From contig NC_080710.1 in the NCBI RefSeq assembly GCF_019097595.1, positions 27,105,280 through 27,169,279 of the forward strand: 64,000 nucleotides of DNA, written 5' to 3'. This DNA is from Hemibagrus wyckioides (taxonomy: Eukaryota > Chordata > Actinopteri > Siluriformes > Bagridae). Shown here one piece after another: positions 11,691-23,390 of the stretch; within the stretch, counting starts at the first letter, position 1; every line of letters starts with the position of its first letter. The position numbers and the translations under genes are program-made. The notes beneath the pieces are model-generated. The model saw only the letters and a list, made by a program, of their open reading frames with translations, did no database searches and had not been told where the DNA came from.

Positions 11691-13375
11691 CTAATTTATT
11701 GTACAATTATATCCATATCTGCATAGCCTCCATACTAAAATGGCTCAATGTCCAGTGATATTGGAAATGAAAATGTTTATCATTTTATTTTCATAAAGGG
11801 TCAAATTCACCCAGGACATGCATCCAAACATTTTCCTAAGATGAGAGATTCAGGCCACATTGTGTTAGAATTGAGCTGGAATTGGATAAAGCCCAGAATC
11901 ATCCCTACGCTCACAGTAGATGCTAATTCATTCATTCACTGTGAAGGTAAGGGTGATTCACTGACTGTTGCCAACCAACAGAGGCCTGGGAGTAAACAGC
12001 TGATGGCGTATGTGTGCCAAGCTCGTCTCTCCGGCACCCCTCACATCGGCAACACCGCCTGGGCAAAGTGAGATGGATTATCCACACGCTTTCTGGCAGG
12101 ACAAACACACTAATTCTGTGATTAGATATTTGAGTCTATTCAGTGGGAAATGCTAAGCAGTAAATCAGCCTCCCAGCCAGGGACAGAGTTAACATTTGCA
12201 CGTCTGCCTCAAAAAAGCTGTTGTGTGTAGTGTGGTGTCCAGCGCTTTAATTCTCTGAAATCTGCATAGAAATGTGATTGGAGCTTTGTCATGATTAACC
12301 GAGTGAATTTAGCACTGGCATGTGAGCGTGTTTGTCTTTATTACAGGATTTGGCTGCGGAACCAGACAGCAATAGTGAAATGTGTGATGTATGTGGTGTG
12401 TGGATGTGCAGGCTGGGCATGTCCTGATTATTATACGATTTACTATGATATACAACACACACTTCAGTGTATTCTCACTAGCCCTGCTTTTGGCAGGCAG
12501 GCTTTTTGGGCAATATTTTTCAGACTCCTTTGAGACTGTCCCATTTGGACGGACAGCTGTCTTCCAAGGTATTGTATTTCAGCCAAATTTGATGCCAGCA
12601 TTGTTTGTATCGTTCTAGACAATCACTCTGTTATGGCAGAAGTTATCATGCAGAAGTTCAATAAAAGTTTGACGAACGTAGCTGATTTAGAGAACAACTG
12701 ATTCTGATGCCATGTCACTCACAATGTGTGGCAGCTTACGAGTAACTTTCCCATGGTGAAATTTTGACAATTTCTGTTATCCATAGTTTTGAAAAATATT
12801 GAGTGTTTCTGAGGACATATTTGTATTTTGCACGTATCTCAATCAAGTAGCATTTTAAACTCTGGATGCTCACAAATGTGAAAAGGTAAAAAGGTGCATT
12901 TAAAGATTATAAACTGAATGAAGCTCAGGAAAATCGCAGACTTTTGGGCCACCATTTAATTAAAAACTGACATCCACTGTGCTGAAATCAAACAGTGTTA
13001 ACATGACCGGGTTGAAATGTCACAACCAGATTTTCAGCTTTAATGTGACAGAGTTCTGGTTCTTAAGCACTTTTCTCAGGACATGTGTCCATACATTTAA
13101 GATCAGACCTGAGTCACCTGTGTTTGTAGCTCTAGATCAGATACGTATCTGGCTTTTCCCTATTGCGCATGTGCATATCTGTAAAAAAGTCATCAGCATG
13201 GCAAACAACAATTGAGGTCGGCAACAGTAGTGACTAGATCTGGTGGAAGGAAAAAGAAAAACCTTGAAGATGAAATTGATGTCTGCATGTGGGGCATTTT
13301 GTCACTTGTTATATAAATGTAAACTACTGTATTAAGACTGACATATCACACGGGCTATCTAAGCATAAGCCTTAC
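11691..13375. other. intronic DNA, no gene seen
   Basis: No recognisable coding exon or repeat family. 11990-12070 and 12180-12420 are of mixed composition and could include conserved non-coding sequence; this is a guess. Confidence 0.45.
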
Positions 13376-13505
13376 ATTTCTGGCATTTTGGCAGACACCC
13401 TTATCCAGAGGGATTTACAATTGATCTCATTTTACACAACTGAGCAATTGAGAATTAAGGGGTCCAGCAGTAGTAGCTTGGTGGTCCTGGTCAGTGCTGT
13501 ATAGC
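13376..13505 (-). mobile_element. SINE 3' fragment
   Basis: TTTTGGCAGACACCCTTATC, GAGGGATTTACAATTGATCT, CAACTGAGCAATTGAGAATT and GTAGTAGCTTGGTGGTCCTGG match, in reverse orientation, the body and tail of the SINE family at 47485. The tRNA-like head is missing. Confidence 0.78.
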
Positions 13506-13979
13506 ACAAAAAAATTGTGTAATATTTATCATATATCATAATAAACCTAACTGCTATCAATTTATTAAATAATTACTCAGGCAAAATATGCAAATGATCT
13601 GCTATAAACTTTTGTTTGTTTTTCCTTTTAAGTGGTAATTGAAGGTTCCTTTCTTGGTCATTGTGTATATTATATTATGTTATTATTACAAGCGTCGTAC
13701 TGTGCAGGTCTCATTATGTCGTGTGGTCATTACTTAGGTATGCAAATTCGGATATTTAATTACACTGGCTGTATAATTAAACATGGAAAAAAACAGACTT
13801 TTCATGAATTCAAAAAGAATTTCTTTTGAATGTTCTATACACTAATCTGAAACTCTCAATCTTTAAAATGCCACTAGTACGACATGTGGCGAAAATGCAC
13901 CTGCTTCTAAAATTGCCTGTGAATATTATTGCATTTTTTCATATACCATTTATAAACATAATATAATAATATAATTTAT

Positions 13980-14043
13980 TAATATAATATAATATAATAT
14001 AATATAATATAATATAATATAATATAATATAATATAATATAAT
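13980..14043. repeat. (AATAT)n pentanucleotide microsatellite
   Basis: About 12 copies of a TAATA/AATAT pentamer, with degenerate AT-rich sequence to the left from 13955. Confidence 0.95.
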
Positions 14044-14081
14044 TAAACTACTTCAAAATAAATTCTGCATAAATGCAAAGA

Positions 14082-14082
<1 letters not shown>

Positions 14083-14117
<35 letters not shown>

Positions 14118-14120
14118 ATA
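14083..14120. repeat. (AAAT)n tetranucleotide microsatellite
   Basis: About nine copies of the AAAT unit, 40 bp after the pentanucleotide tract. Confidence 0.95.
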
Positions 14121-14286
14121 TATGTGTTTTCAGAGTTTTCAGGAGAGAAACAGCCACTGTGGTGACTCAACACTGACTCCACCGCTTTCTACTAGATTGG
14201 GACCACCAACGAATGTACAACACGTTATATAACACCACAGAGACATCTGTAGACGAATAAAAGCGTGTTCAAACTCATTCAAAAAA

Positions 14287-14560
14287 AGATATGTGTAGCC
14301 ATTGAAGGGATTTAAGAGCCTGTGTGATGTGATGCCTCATTGCTGTGCCTGTCAGGACTCTGGCAGCTGCATTGTGAACGTGGTGTAAATTAGTAATAGA
14401 GCTCTCGTGTAGTCCTGATAAGAGAGTGTTGGGTTAATCCACTCTACAAGTTTCTCACTATCTTAAGTGGAGAGAATGTCATGGACCTTATAGATACTGA
14501 GGCGCCGACAGGAGGTCTGGAAACCAAAGTGAAGAAAAAAAAAAATGTAATGAAGAATAT
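14287..14560 (-). pseudogene. LINE reverse transcriptase relic (L2/CR1-like), C-terminal part
   Basis: The minus strand from 14430 to 14287 translates without a stop into a typical non-LTR retrotransposon segment: NTLLSGLHESSITNLHHV, then HNAAARVLTGT, then HHITQALKSLQWLHI. In L2/CR1-like LINEs this follows the catalytic YADD and reads CNALLSGL...QNAAARVLT...HITPVL.SLHWLPV. Sequence upstream in this strand (to about 14560) has weak similarity to the preceding RT thumb region but is frameshifted. The remainder of the element is absent or displaced. Confidence 0.75.
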
Positions 14561-16406
14561 TTAAATTGAGATATCTATTTAAATGAACGGATATCACCTT
14601 CTGTGAAACGGTGTTAGAAAAACGGTCTGTAATTACCGAGCACTGAGAAGTCGTGATTTCTTTTCCTTTTTCCTCGGGAGACGCTGACAATATTGCGAGT
14701 AAGTGGAGAAATTCTATAATGATGGATTATATATTCAGGACATCACCTGATAATGAGCTGAAAATGTGCTTAAACAGTTGGTAAAGGGCCAAAGAGGACA
14801 GCTGGAATGTTTCAGAGCTGATATGACTTCAGGAAGAACTGAAAAAGTTAGTAATAATAACTAATACGACTAGATTCTATAGATTATCAGGTCTCCAGGG
14901 ATGAAAATGCAAGGGGTCTGTTCTTATATTTTTATTAATTTTTAAAAAAATTATGTGACATTATAACAAATCAGAACTCCACAAAAACATTTGGTATGCA
15001 TGCTAGATTAGATAAAGCTAATTAGATAAACCATCTCATCTCATAAAGTATTGACTTTTATTACTTTAAAAGACTATCAACTATCAAGATGACAAATTTT
15101 GCTTGCTGTCAGGTTACTTAAACAACATGGCATGAGCAAAAACGCTGTGATTTGCCGCAGGCACGAGGCTGCAGGCTGATAGATACAGTATAACAGTATT
15201 ATCAGTATTATATAGCAGTTCTATAAAGAAGGAATTAATATAGTGTAATCTAGTGACAGTATATGTCCTTCTACTGAAAGTAGAAGAAGCTAGCTCGCTA
15301 TCTAGCTGTTAAAGGTGCTCCAAGTAAAATCTCCTTTCATCTTCATCTGATTTCCGAACAGTATCATATGCAGTGCCCTCTGATGATATCGCTAGCACTA
15401 CTGTCGTAACAGTTTAGAACCAGGAAGTGGAGTGAACACACACAAATGAAGTGATACACACAGTAAAATGTCCCAGAGGGGTTATAGGAATTATTGGCAC
15501 ATTTGGAACCCCGGTCGACCAATCAAATTAGTAGACCGGAACTAACCGTTGTATAAATTACTTTATGGCTTAGCCTACAGCTGTCATCCTTAATTATTTC
15601 ATAATTAGATTATTTCTAGCACTTATCACAGCTTTCTCTGATCCTCTTCTTCTTGTTTTCTCCTTCTTTATTAGCTTCCACGCTTTCGTCATTTAGAAAA
15701 GCGTGTCACTTTGAAAAGTCCCTCATGCTAGCGAGATGGGCCCCTTTACAGGGGTAACTGGCATTGCAATGTACATTACCCAATGGAGGTATTGGGCGAG
15801 TTGTACACTTTGAAATTTGACATTTTCATGGACTTAATGTCAGCCTCCTCAAATCCTGGGGCCCCAAGCAATCGCATGTCTTGCCTATCCTGTAGCTATG
15901 CCTCCGGACACTTGTTTGCTTTTTTCCCAGACTGCTGAGTGCATACAAGAAGCATTTATTCACTCACAGACTCCTTTCTTAGGTGCTGTTTAATACAACA
16001 TAGACTAACAAATGAATAGACTCATAGAAGAGGAAAATTCACAAGTGTTATTTCTTCCTAATTCCATCTTTTGTGAGACTATTATTCCCGCCTGGGATTA
16101 ACTACTAGTCATTACTCACAAACACACTCATGTTTAAACTTTGTGTAATAATGTATATGTTTTTTCCCCTCACATATTTCTCAGTCTTTAATCAGACGTC
16201 AAGCAGCTCTGCCAGCTGTCCGAGTGACGTTACATGCGTGTTCTAGTACATTTTTGATAAAGTCCTTTCTAATGAAAGGCTTTCCTGCACAGTAATTTGG
16301 TTAGTCAGTGACTCATTTCCATTTTGGGGTTGGAATTGGTGCAATTGTTTTCAGATTTAGAATATGCACTAAATGATCATTTAATGCTATGTATTTTCTT
16401 GACAGT
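14561..16406. other. intronic DNA with possible decayed repeats
   Basis: No gene. An 8-bp-arm hairpin CCGGTCGA/TAGACCGG lies at 15511-15539, and 15720-15905 resembles a decayed DNA transposon (GGGGCCCCAAGCAATCGC and TATGCCTCCGGACAC segments). Assignments are weak. Confidence 0.4.
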
Positions 16407-16802
16407 TGTCAGGAACAGCTGGACAGTTCCCTGCCAGACCACTGGAGGGGATGCTGGCAGGTGAATCACTGGAGCCTGCTTTGTCATGTGTATTTTGTGC
16501 CACGCCTCCCCACCCCATCCCATTCCCCATTCTTCATTCCCACCTTGTCCCCTGTTTCTCATTAGCCCTAATGTTTTGCCCTATATAAAGGGATTCTTTT
16601 GTACCTGTCTTTTTCGGTCAGTGTTTCTGTTATCATGTCTTAGTTATTAGGTTAGTCTTCCCCATGTCTTGTGTTTATGTTAATAAAGCAGTGCTTGTCT
16701 GAATCACGCAAATGGGTCTGTCTCCATGGCGTGTAGGTGCACGCACCATCACGGAGGTCCAGGTTCGTGCCCCTCACGGGGCGGGGGTGACCGGTCGTTA
16801 CA
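16407..16802 (+). mobile_element. solo LTR of an LTR retrotransposon
   Basis: The 396-bp unit starts TGTCAGGAAC and ends GGTCGTTACA, giving the TG...CA ends of an LTR. It is flanked by ACAGT (16402-16406) and ACGGT (16803-16807), a 5-bp target duplication with one mismatch. It contains a TATA box (CTATATAAAG, 16581-16590) and about 100 bp downstream a polyadenylation signal (AATAAA within 16682-16688), giving U3-R-U5 order on the plus strand. No primer-binding site or internal coding sequence follows, so the internal region was lost by LTR-LTR recombination. Type is probably Ty3/Gypsy-like; an endogenous retrovirus cannot be excluded. Confidence 0.78.
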
Positions 16803-17950
16803 ACGGTCCCTTAGTGGTTTACTTCCAAACCTAGTTATTGAAACCTACCACAAAAATCAAACATCTTTTGATCTGTTTGAATCATGTTGTCATCAGACAT
16901 GCAAACCTGTGTCAATGAATGAATTCAGAACCAACTTTACCACAATAATAATCATAATTAAGGAATAAAACACTTGGGGCTGAGGTATAAGAGGAAAATA
17001 ATCAACAGTGGCCCGGCACAGAGGTCTGACACAACATATTATTATTTTTCGTAAAACAACACATCCTGACATGTTTCATTCCTCTTATGTGACTATGTGA
17101 TTAGAGAATGACATGACGTACTCTTATTTTTATAGTTAAGATCCATACTGTGAAATATCCATGAAACAATATCCTGTGCTTATTGACGTTAAATGAAAAA
17201 CTGAACTTGAAAATGCTGACACTCGAGCCTCCCATCCATAAACAATGCTATATAATTACAGAGAACCTAATCTCCATGTTTTTAACGTTTATTGTAAGGA
17301 TTAGATTATGTACAGCATCCATCATACAAGTTACCGTGAACAGGTTGTTATTAAAGAAATAATAACTAATTAATTAATTGATATAAACCTGTGATTTGAC
17401 TTGCACACAGCACTACCATTAGATCTGCTTTACAGAACATTTATCTAACAGCACTGTGATATAATAAATTATTCAAAGGTAATCAGTTCAAATAAATATT
17501 TTCTTATCATTTTGAGACATTTGGTAATCATTTCTAAAGGCATACGTGAGATACAGTACAGTTATTTTGATATATCAGGTCATAATTTTGATAAACATTC
17601 ATTTTTTAAGGATGAAAATAAAATTAAATAATAATATTGCGATTTCAGTGGACAATTATATTTTCTGTCACATACCAGAAATAGGTTTGGAGAAACCAGA
17701 CTGTGGAAAATGGAGGTAAAATAGATTTGTCAGGTTATGCTGCATATATAACTGCCGTTCAGGAAGATCTAGGCTTGCTTAGTCTTGCTTCTTTTATAAC
17801 AGCAGTTTCTCAAAGCTAATGGTGTTAATAAACTAAATCACATGAACACAGACAGTTAAGGGAGTAGGTAATCCAGTCTATAGGTACAAAAATAGATCTC
17901 TGAACATATCAATGTTTTTTTAATATCATGGTGAGCTGTTATGTTGTACA
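16803..17950. other. intronic DNA, no gene seen
   Basis: AT-rich sequence with no recognised gene or repeat family. Confidence 0.45.
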
Positions 17951-18330
17951 TCTCTTCTGCCTTTCAACTCTTCTGCTGTCTATTTTTAGCTATACAATTG
18001 TGGGTGTAAATCTCCCAGGAGCTTTGACAAGCTAAGTTGGTCTGGGATTTCAGTGGAGCAACAATATTAATGCATTTAATAAGTCTAGCATTAAGGTTCT
18101 CAAGTAGGATATCACACGTAGAGGGTGTGAGAGGAGGAAAAGAAATCATCTGAAGGTCTCTGAATGTCACAGCAGAATGGGCAGAAGCAGATGATAGCAC
18201 TTAGCAGCAATTCCCTAATCACTGCTTGTGTCGGGACAAACTGACATTTCAAAGACGACACAATATTGGTCAGATATCTAATATGTTGGAGGAGCTTGAT
18301 TTCTAAAAAGACATGGAATGACAAGGTCTG
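17951..18330 (-). pseudogene. LINE ORF2 relic (linker between endonuclease and RT)
   Basis: The minus-strand frame 18200-17964 contains LNARLIKCINIVAPLKSQTN followed by SSWEIYTH and KNRQQK, resembling the conserved stretch between endonuclease and reverse transcriptase in fish L2/CR1-like LINEs (LNSSL.SCLN.IAPLK...PWL...R...R..ER.W). Frame changes occur on both sides. It is in the same orientation as, and on the 5' side of, the RT relic at 14287-14560, so both may come from one insertion. Confidence 0.6.
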
Positions 18331-19284
18331 GATTGTGGTCTTATATATAGCACAAGCTGTGTTAGAACTAAGAGGTTCAGTCTTTCGGCTTCACTATTTG
18401 GACATCATCTACAATTTAGACTTCTCAAACTGATATCCTCAAAAGCATTCCCCCTGGCACATCAGGCAGAAAACCATGCTCTGTGCTTGGTGACTATAGA
18501 AAGATATAGAAAGATACTTTAGAAAGATATCCAGCACCAAAGCAGACTGATTTGTACGATTTTACAATATAGAAAATATACCAGGAGAAATCTTCTCCAG
18601 TATAGGTATCACACACCATCACACCTTTTCTTATTCACTCTAAATACACCAGAATTTTTTTTTTAACAAGTCATGTCTCTTTTAGAAAACAGGTCTGACA
18701 TTAGCCCAATTCTAAATGGCTTGCTGGTCAAAACCCTGACATTTGGTACAGCAGATTTAATAATTCACACAATGTGATATGTTACAGTTACATAAGATAA
18801 ATTGTAATAATCAAATATGTCTTCACTTTCTTATAACCATGCTGCAAAACACATTTCCAATAATCGTAATATTCTTAGAAGTGTCGAGGTTTCCCACATG
18901 ACAAATGTGACCCCTCACAATGCTCAGTCTGTGCATGGGAGCTTCTGAGTCTCAAGCTAAAGGAGGATGTTGTAGTGTAAAACAGATTTACAGCAAGTTG
19001 CATTTTAACACTGCGAATTTGGCAGATTTGCATTATAACACTGTTGGGACACATCCCAGGCTTTTAAAAAAGACTTTTATATTCCCCAAACGAGTAGAAA
19101 TTGTCTTTAAAATTCACATTAGACTTGATATATGTAGAGAGGTGTCAAGCATTGTGTCCACATCTGCTCTTGGGCCACTGTGCACGCACAAAAGGGTTCA
19201 TCAAGGGTTCTTTGAATAGTTAAGTGTTCTTCTCTCCCCAGTTAAATCTTCAGTAAGTGCTTGATCCTATTCTGTGAACACTGC
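18331..19284. other. intronic DNA, no gene seen
   Basis: No recognised gene; the left part may continue the LINE relic beyond recognition. Confidence 0.4.
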
Positions 19285-19510
19285 TTTTCAGACAGGAAGA
19301 CACAGAGTATCGGATGTCAGTCCATCACTGGGAAGCAGGCACACACGCAACCACACATTTATTCACACCTTGTCGCAATTTGGAGCAGCCAATCCATCTA
19401 CATCAATCCTGAAGAAAGCTGTGTGGACATGAGGAGAACATGCCCATCACACATACAGACAGAGTAACCTGAGGTGGGGATTGAACTTGAGGTGGGGATG
19501 ACCCTGGAGC
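19285..19510 (-). mobile_element. DANA/mermaid-like SINE, decayed
   Basis: Reverse-orientation segments CAGTCCATCACTGGGAAGCAGG, TTATTCACACCTTGTCGCAAT, TTGGAGCAGCCAATCCATCTAC, GGACATGAGGAGAACATG and GTGGGGATTGAACTTGAGG correspond in order to the body and B-box-like head of the family seen at 35325 and 50745. Confidence 0.65.
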
Positions 19511-21039
19511 ATCCTCAAGAGATCCTTTTTAAAGATAACGTTCTCTGACTGAAAGTTGTTGGGTTCCTCAAAAAAGTTTTTTTTCCTTATAAGACCTGTT
19601 TCCTTTTGTAAAGCTAAGAAACAAACTATACAAAAAACCCTTCAAGAAATTCATTTTTGTTTCTCTAATATCTTGTAACTTTTCCCCCACAACTTCAAGA
19701 ACTTTTTAGAGCTCTAGATTTAAGTTTTATTACGTAAATATTAAAAATTCATTAAATATAATGTCATATGGACAAAGATTCAAATGAGGTCAAAGCCAAA
19801 GGCAAGAAATGAATGGTCTTTTATATCAGGATAAATAATGAGCATAAACTTAAAAAATGTACTAAAAATTTTCATTCTCTGACAGCGTAGCAGCATAAAG
19901 ACTGAGACAGATCCTTAGGCAGATAGCATGAACCTTAAAGTCAGAAACTTTTTCTTAATTTGGTAGAGGTTGGAAACGCTTCCTTCAAGTTCAGAGACTT
20001 TGTGGATAAGCCTAAAGCCGTCACTGGAGGAGGGCGATGTTGCTGAGGGCATGGTAGCGACACAAAAAAAAAGAGAAGAAGCAAATCTAGCACAGGTTTC
20101 TGAAGTTCTTGTGGTTCCAAGAGACTTTGCATATCTGTCCTACCCCCTCTGGCTCACATTGGTTCCAAACCATTTTGATCTTAAAATGCTTTGATACTCA
20201 GACTGCTCCAAGACTGCCTGGCCCCTGCTAAATTTATTGTGTCACTGCTCACTTTTGATGTTAGTACATACAACTTCTGTAGGAAAGTTTGAAACTGAAC
20301 ATACATAGCAAAAAACCCCACAGAAAAACAAAAGAATCAAATTCAGATGGAGTCACCAAGCTGTGTGGTGTGTGCTTATACGCTCAAGCTTGATTGAAAC
20401 ATCTCATTTAGCCTGATCACATTTGAATTGAAGCAAATCATGAAATATCTTTTCTTTTTCCTTCAAATGCAGACTATATATACGAATATAAAATCACCTA
20501 AATGCGTCGTTTGTTAAGCGATGATTTGCAGTCCGCCATCGTCGTTTGGATTGCAATAGATTGTCATAGATAATCTATTCAAATGCATATTTAGGCTCAC
20601 ATAAAGCTTGAGACAGATTGTGCCTTGATTACAAAGAGTTTCCCCTGGCACCGGTTCCGTCGTGTGTTTAAATGAAACATGTGAAAATCCCGGTGAAGGC
20701 TTTCCTCCAGCGCAGGGCGGCCCAAGGGGAACAGGGTGATGAGGATGCTGTTTATTCAGTAGCCACCTCAGTGATCACACACTGATTAATGAGCACACAG
20801 ACACAGGCATTCGGGATGCATCCTAATCACTCACAAGGACAATGAGTGGCACAGACAGATACAGGCGAGGCGAATGTGGAAATAAACACGGCTCCACCCT
20901 GAAGGCAAAAGACGGCGCGCTGCACATGGGTAGAGCAGCAGAATATGGTACAGGACTTCAGGGCTTCAGGATTGAAAAGTAATTTTTAACAGTTAAAAGA
21001 TTATCAATGGAGATAAATTACAGATTGCTATTCTAAATA
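19511..21039. other. intronic DNA, no gene seen
   Basis: No recognised gene. 20500-20920 is GC-richer and could be conserved non-coding sequence. Confidence 0.4.
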
Positions 21040-21538
21040 GACCAATTGTCATTTCAACCATATATAGCTGATGCAGTACACAGTGAAATGAGACAACGTT
21101 TCTCCCGGACCATGGTGCTACATAAAACAACACAAAGCTAAGGACTAAAAGTAAGTTGTCCTAGCCACATAAAGTGCATCGCGTGCAGTCTAGCGTAAGA
21201 CAAAAAGACAATACAATACAAAACACTACAGGACAGATCCACAAAATACATAAAATAGACAAAATAGTGCCGGCACAGTACAGTACAATGTGCAAAAACA
21301 AGTGAATTGTAAACGAAGAGGGTTCTTGTAAACATATCTTCTGTAATAGCAGCAATTTGGCAGGTGGCAGTTTGATATGAGCAAAAACAGCAACAGCAGC
21401 AATTGAGTAAATGTGCAGAAACAGCATGTAAACTGTTATAATATGGGTGGTGATATAGACATGGATGTATATTGAATTGAATTGAGTGTTTGAGTGTGTG
21501 TTTGAGTTTGAGTTCGGAACAGTTCAGCTCACATGGTT

Positions 21539-21573
<35 letters not shown>

Positions 21574-21600
21574 TTTGGCACAGTTAAGTTCTGGATGGTG
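21040..21600. repeat. fish interspersed repeat of uncertain class with (GT)n
   Basis: AATTGTCATTTCAACCATAT, GTGAAATGAGACAACGTTTC, GGACCATGGTGCTACATAAA and AACACTACAGGACAGATCC are segments I recognise as a dispersed repeat of fish genomes; the class is unknown to me. It runs into a tandem GAGTTTGAGT-like stretch and a perfect (GT)n at 21541-21571. The long minus-strand frame here is a by-product. Confidence 0.55.
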
Positions 21601-22114
21601 AGGCGCCTGATGGCTTACCAATTACAACTGCTATTAAATTACAATTGAACTACAATTAAATTACAATTGCTATCCTAAATGCTACTACTCTGTAAGTTAC
21701 ATGCGATTCTGGCCTTCATCTTAGCTCGTGCCATATTGGCTTGAGCATGAGCAATATTAAGTCCAGCTCCACTGTCTGACTGTCTGGGCTGGCTCAAAAT
21801 CCAAAAGAAAAGCCATTTGTGTATATGATACTAATAATAACGATTTCATAGTATTTTCCTTTTAAAGAACAAATATTTTATGGATTCATTTACAAACAGT
21901 GCATCATGTCAGCTGTAAGCATAAAAAGATGAGCACGTTGTTAGCTTATTCTTTAAATCATGGACATGCTGTAATTAGGAAAACACACAGAATGGAAAAT
22001 ATTGCCGATATTTAATTCATTAGATGTCTCAAAATAGGGAATGAAAAAATAGATAACAATAGCTTACATTCCAGACACGGTCATTGTGAATGGTCAACTC
22101 TGAATATGGCTCTG

Positions 22115-22165
22115 CATTTAGATAGATACTTTATTCATCCCAATGGGAAATTTACTGAAAGCTGC
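22115..22165 (-). mobile_element. LINE 3'-end-like fragment
   Basis: GATAGATACTTTATTCATCC followed by CAATGGGAAATTTACTG resembles the 3' tail common to many fish LINE insertions (GATAGATACTTTATTGATCC). Only about 50 bp are present. Confidence 0.5.
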
Positions 22166-23190
22166 ACCTGTTTTACACATGGTATTAACATTAGTTTTTG
22201 TCTTTACATGCTTTTCATTCAGGCGGTTCAGGTAACTCAATCTACAGCCAATCAGAGGGCTTATTCAGAAGTGTGAAAATGGAAAGGCTCTGGCACAGGA
22301 AGAAATAGTGATTCAAAGTGTTTGTGAGTGAAAGTGTTTTCTGACTAACAGGAGAAACTTAATTTAGTTGGTTCTTTATCTCAAGGTACAAAGCAGTCAT
22401 TTTTGGCTCAAAATTGTAACCTACACTTGTTATTCATTCCAAAATTAGTCTTTATAGTCTATTAGAATACCGAAAACCACAATCGCTCAAATGCGGGGTT
22501 TAATATAAATACTGGATAACCAGTTATGACATTACATTATAGATTACTAAAGACATTCTTTTCTAATTTATAGCAGAGTTGCCGCCTCTTCAGGCCAGGT
22601 TTGACTGCAGGCTTGATATTAAATCGTATCATAACTCAACCTTCTTTCATTCGTTCCTCTGAGGGTATGCATGTGTTTCACCGCACTTCTCTAGTCCTAC
22701 CTTTAAAATAATGCTAATGAATGTGGACTGTGTTTTTCAGAACCATCCATTTAATAAAGTTTAGAAATGATAAAGTGGATAAAGTGAAGGAGGGAAGATG
22801 GGGAATGGATCATCTCTGAAAGCAGAAGTGATGGAAACGTCAGATGAGGGATATGGTGGCCTTCGTGCTCACTTTAGTCACTGCAGAGACGCAAAGAGCC
22901 TGTTGAGATTTGCTAGTGTTCCATCTTGGGTGATCCATGATCCAAGGTTAAAAATGTTTTTCTGAGTCTATATCACTTTCACAAGAGAGTATTCTTATAC
23001 TTTAGTAAATGTTTTTAAAGTCCCTTTACTGACTTTATATAGTCACTAGCAAAATTGATTCCATTAATTCATGCTTTATGGTTTATAAAAGTTAGATATT
23101 TTTATTCATTCTTCAGGAGTCAGTGGTATGGTGGATCAAGTCAAAGGTGTGGCCTATTCCAGAAATACTGCACAAAAGAAGGGAATATAC
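22166..23190. other. intronic DNA, no gene seen
   Basis: No recognised gene or repeat. Confidence 0.4.
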
Positions 23191-23390
23191 TTTATATAGG
23201 ATGGCAATCTATCTCAAGTCACCACACTCATACAATATTATGAGCAATATTAATGCAGCCAGTCCAGCTACAGCATAAAGGAACAAGAGAGCCTAGACAA
23301 ATCCCAAGCAGAAACAAGGAGAACATGTACGCTTCCACATACAGGAAACACTTGAGCTCAGGATCAGGAACCTTGGAGCTCCTCAAATCA
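23191..23390 (-). mobile_element. decayed DANA/mermaid-like SINE
   Basis: CAAGGAGAACATGTACGCTTC, TTGAGCTCAGGATCAGGAAC and CTTGGAGCT, preceded by a degenerate GCCAGTCCAGCTACAGCAT, follow the order of this SINE family in reverse orientation. It is strongly diverged. Confidence 0.5.

Noticed and set aside
21138..21581. 147-codon minus-strand frame with hydrophobic stretches
   Set aside because: Lies inside an interspersed repeat and runs into the (GT)n tract; no protein family recognised.
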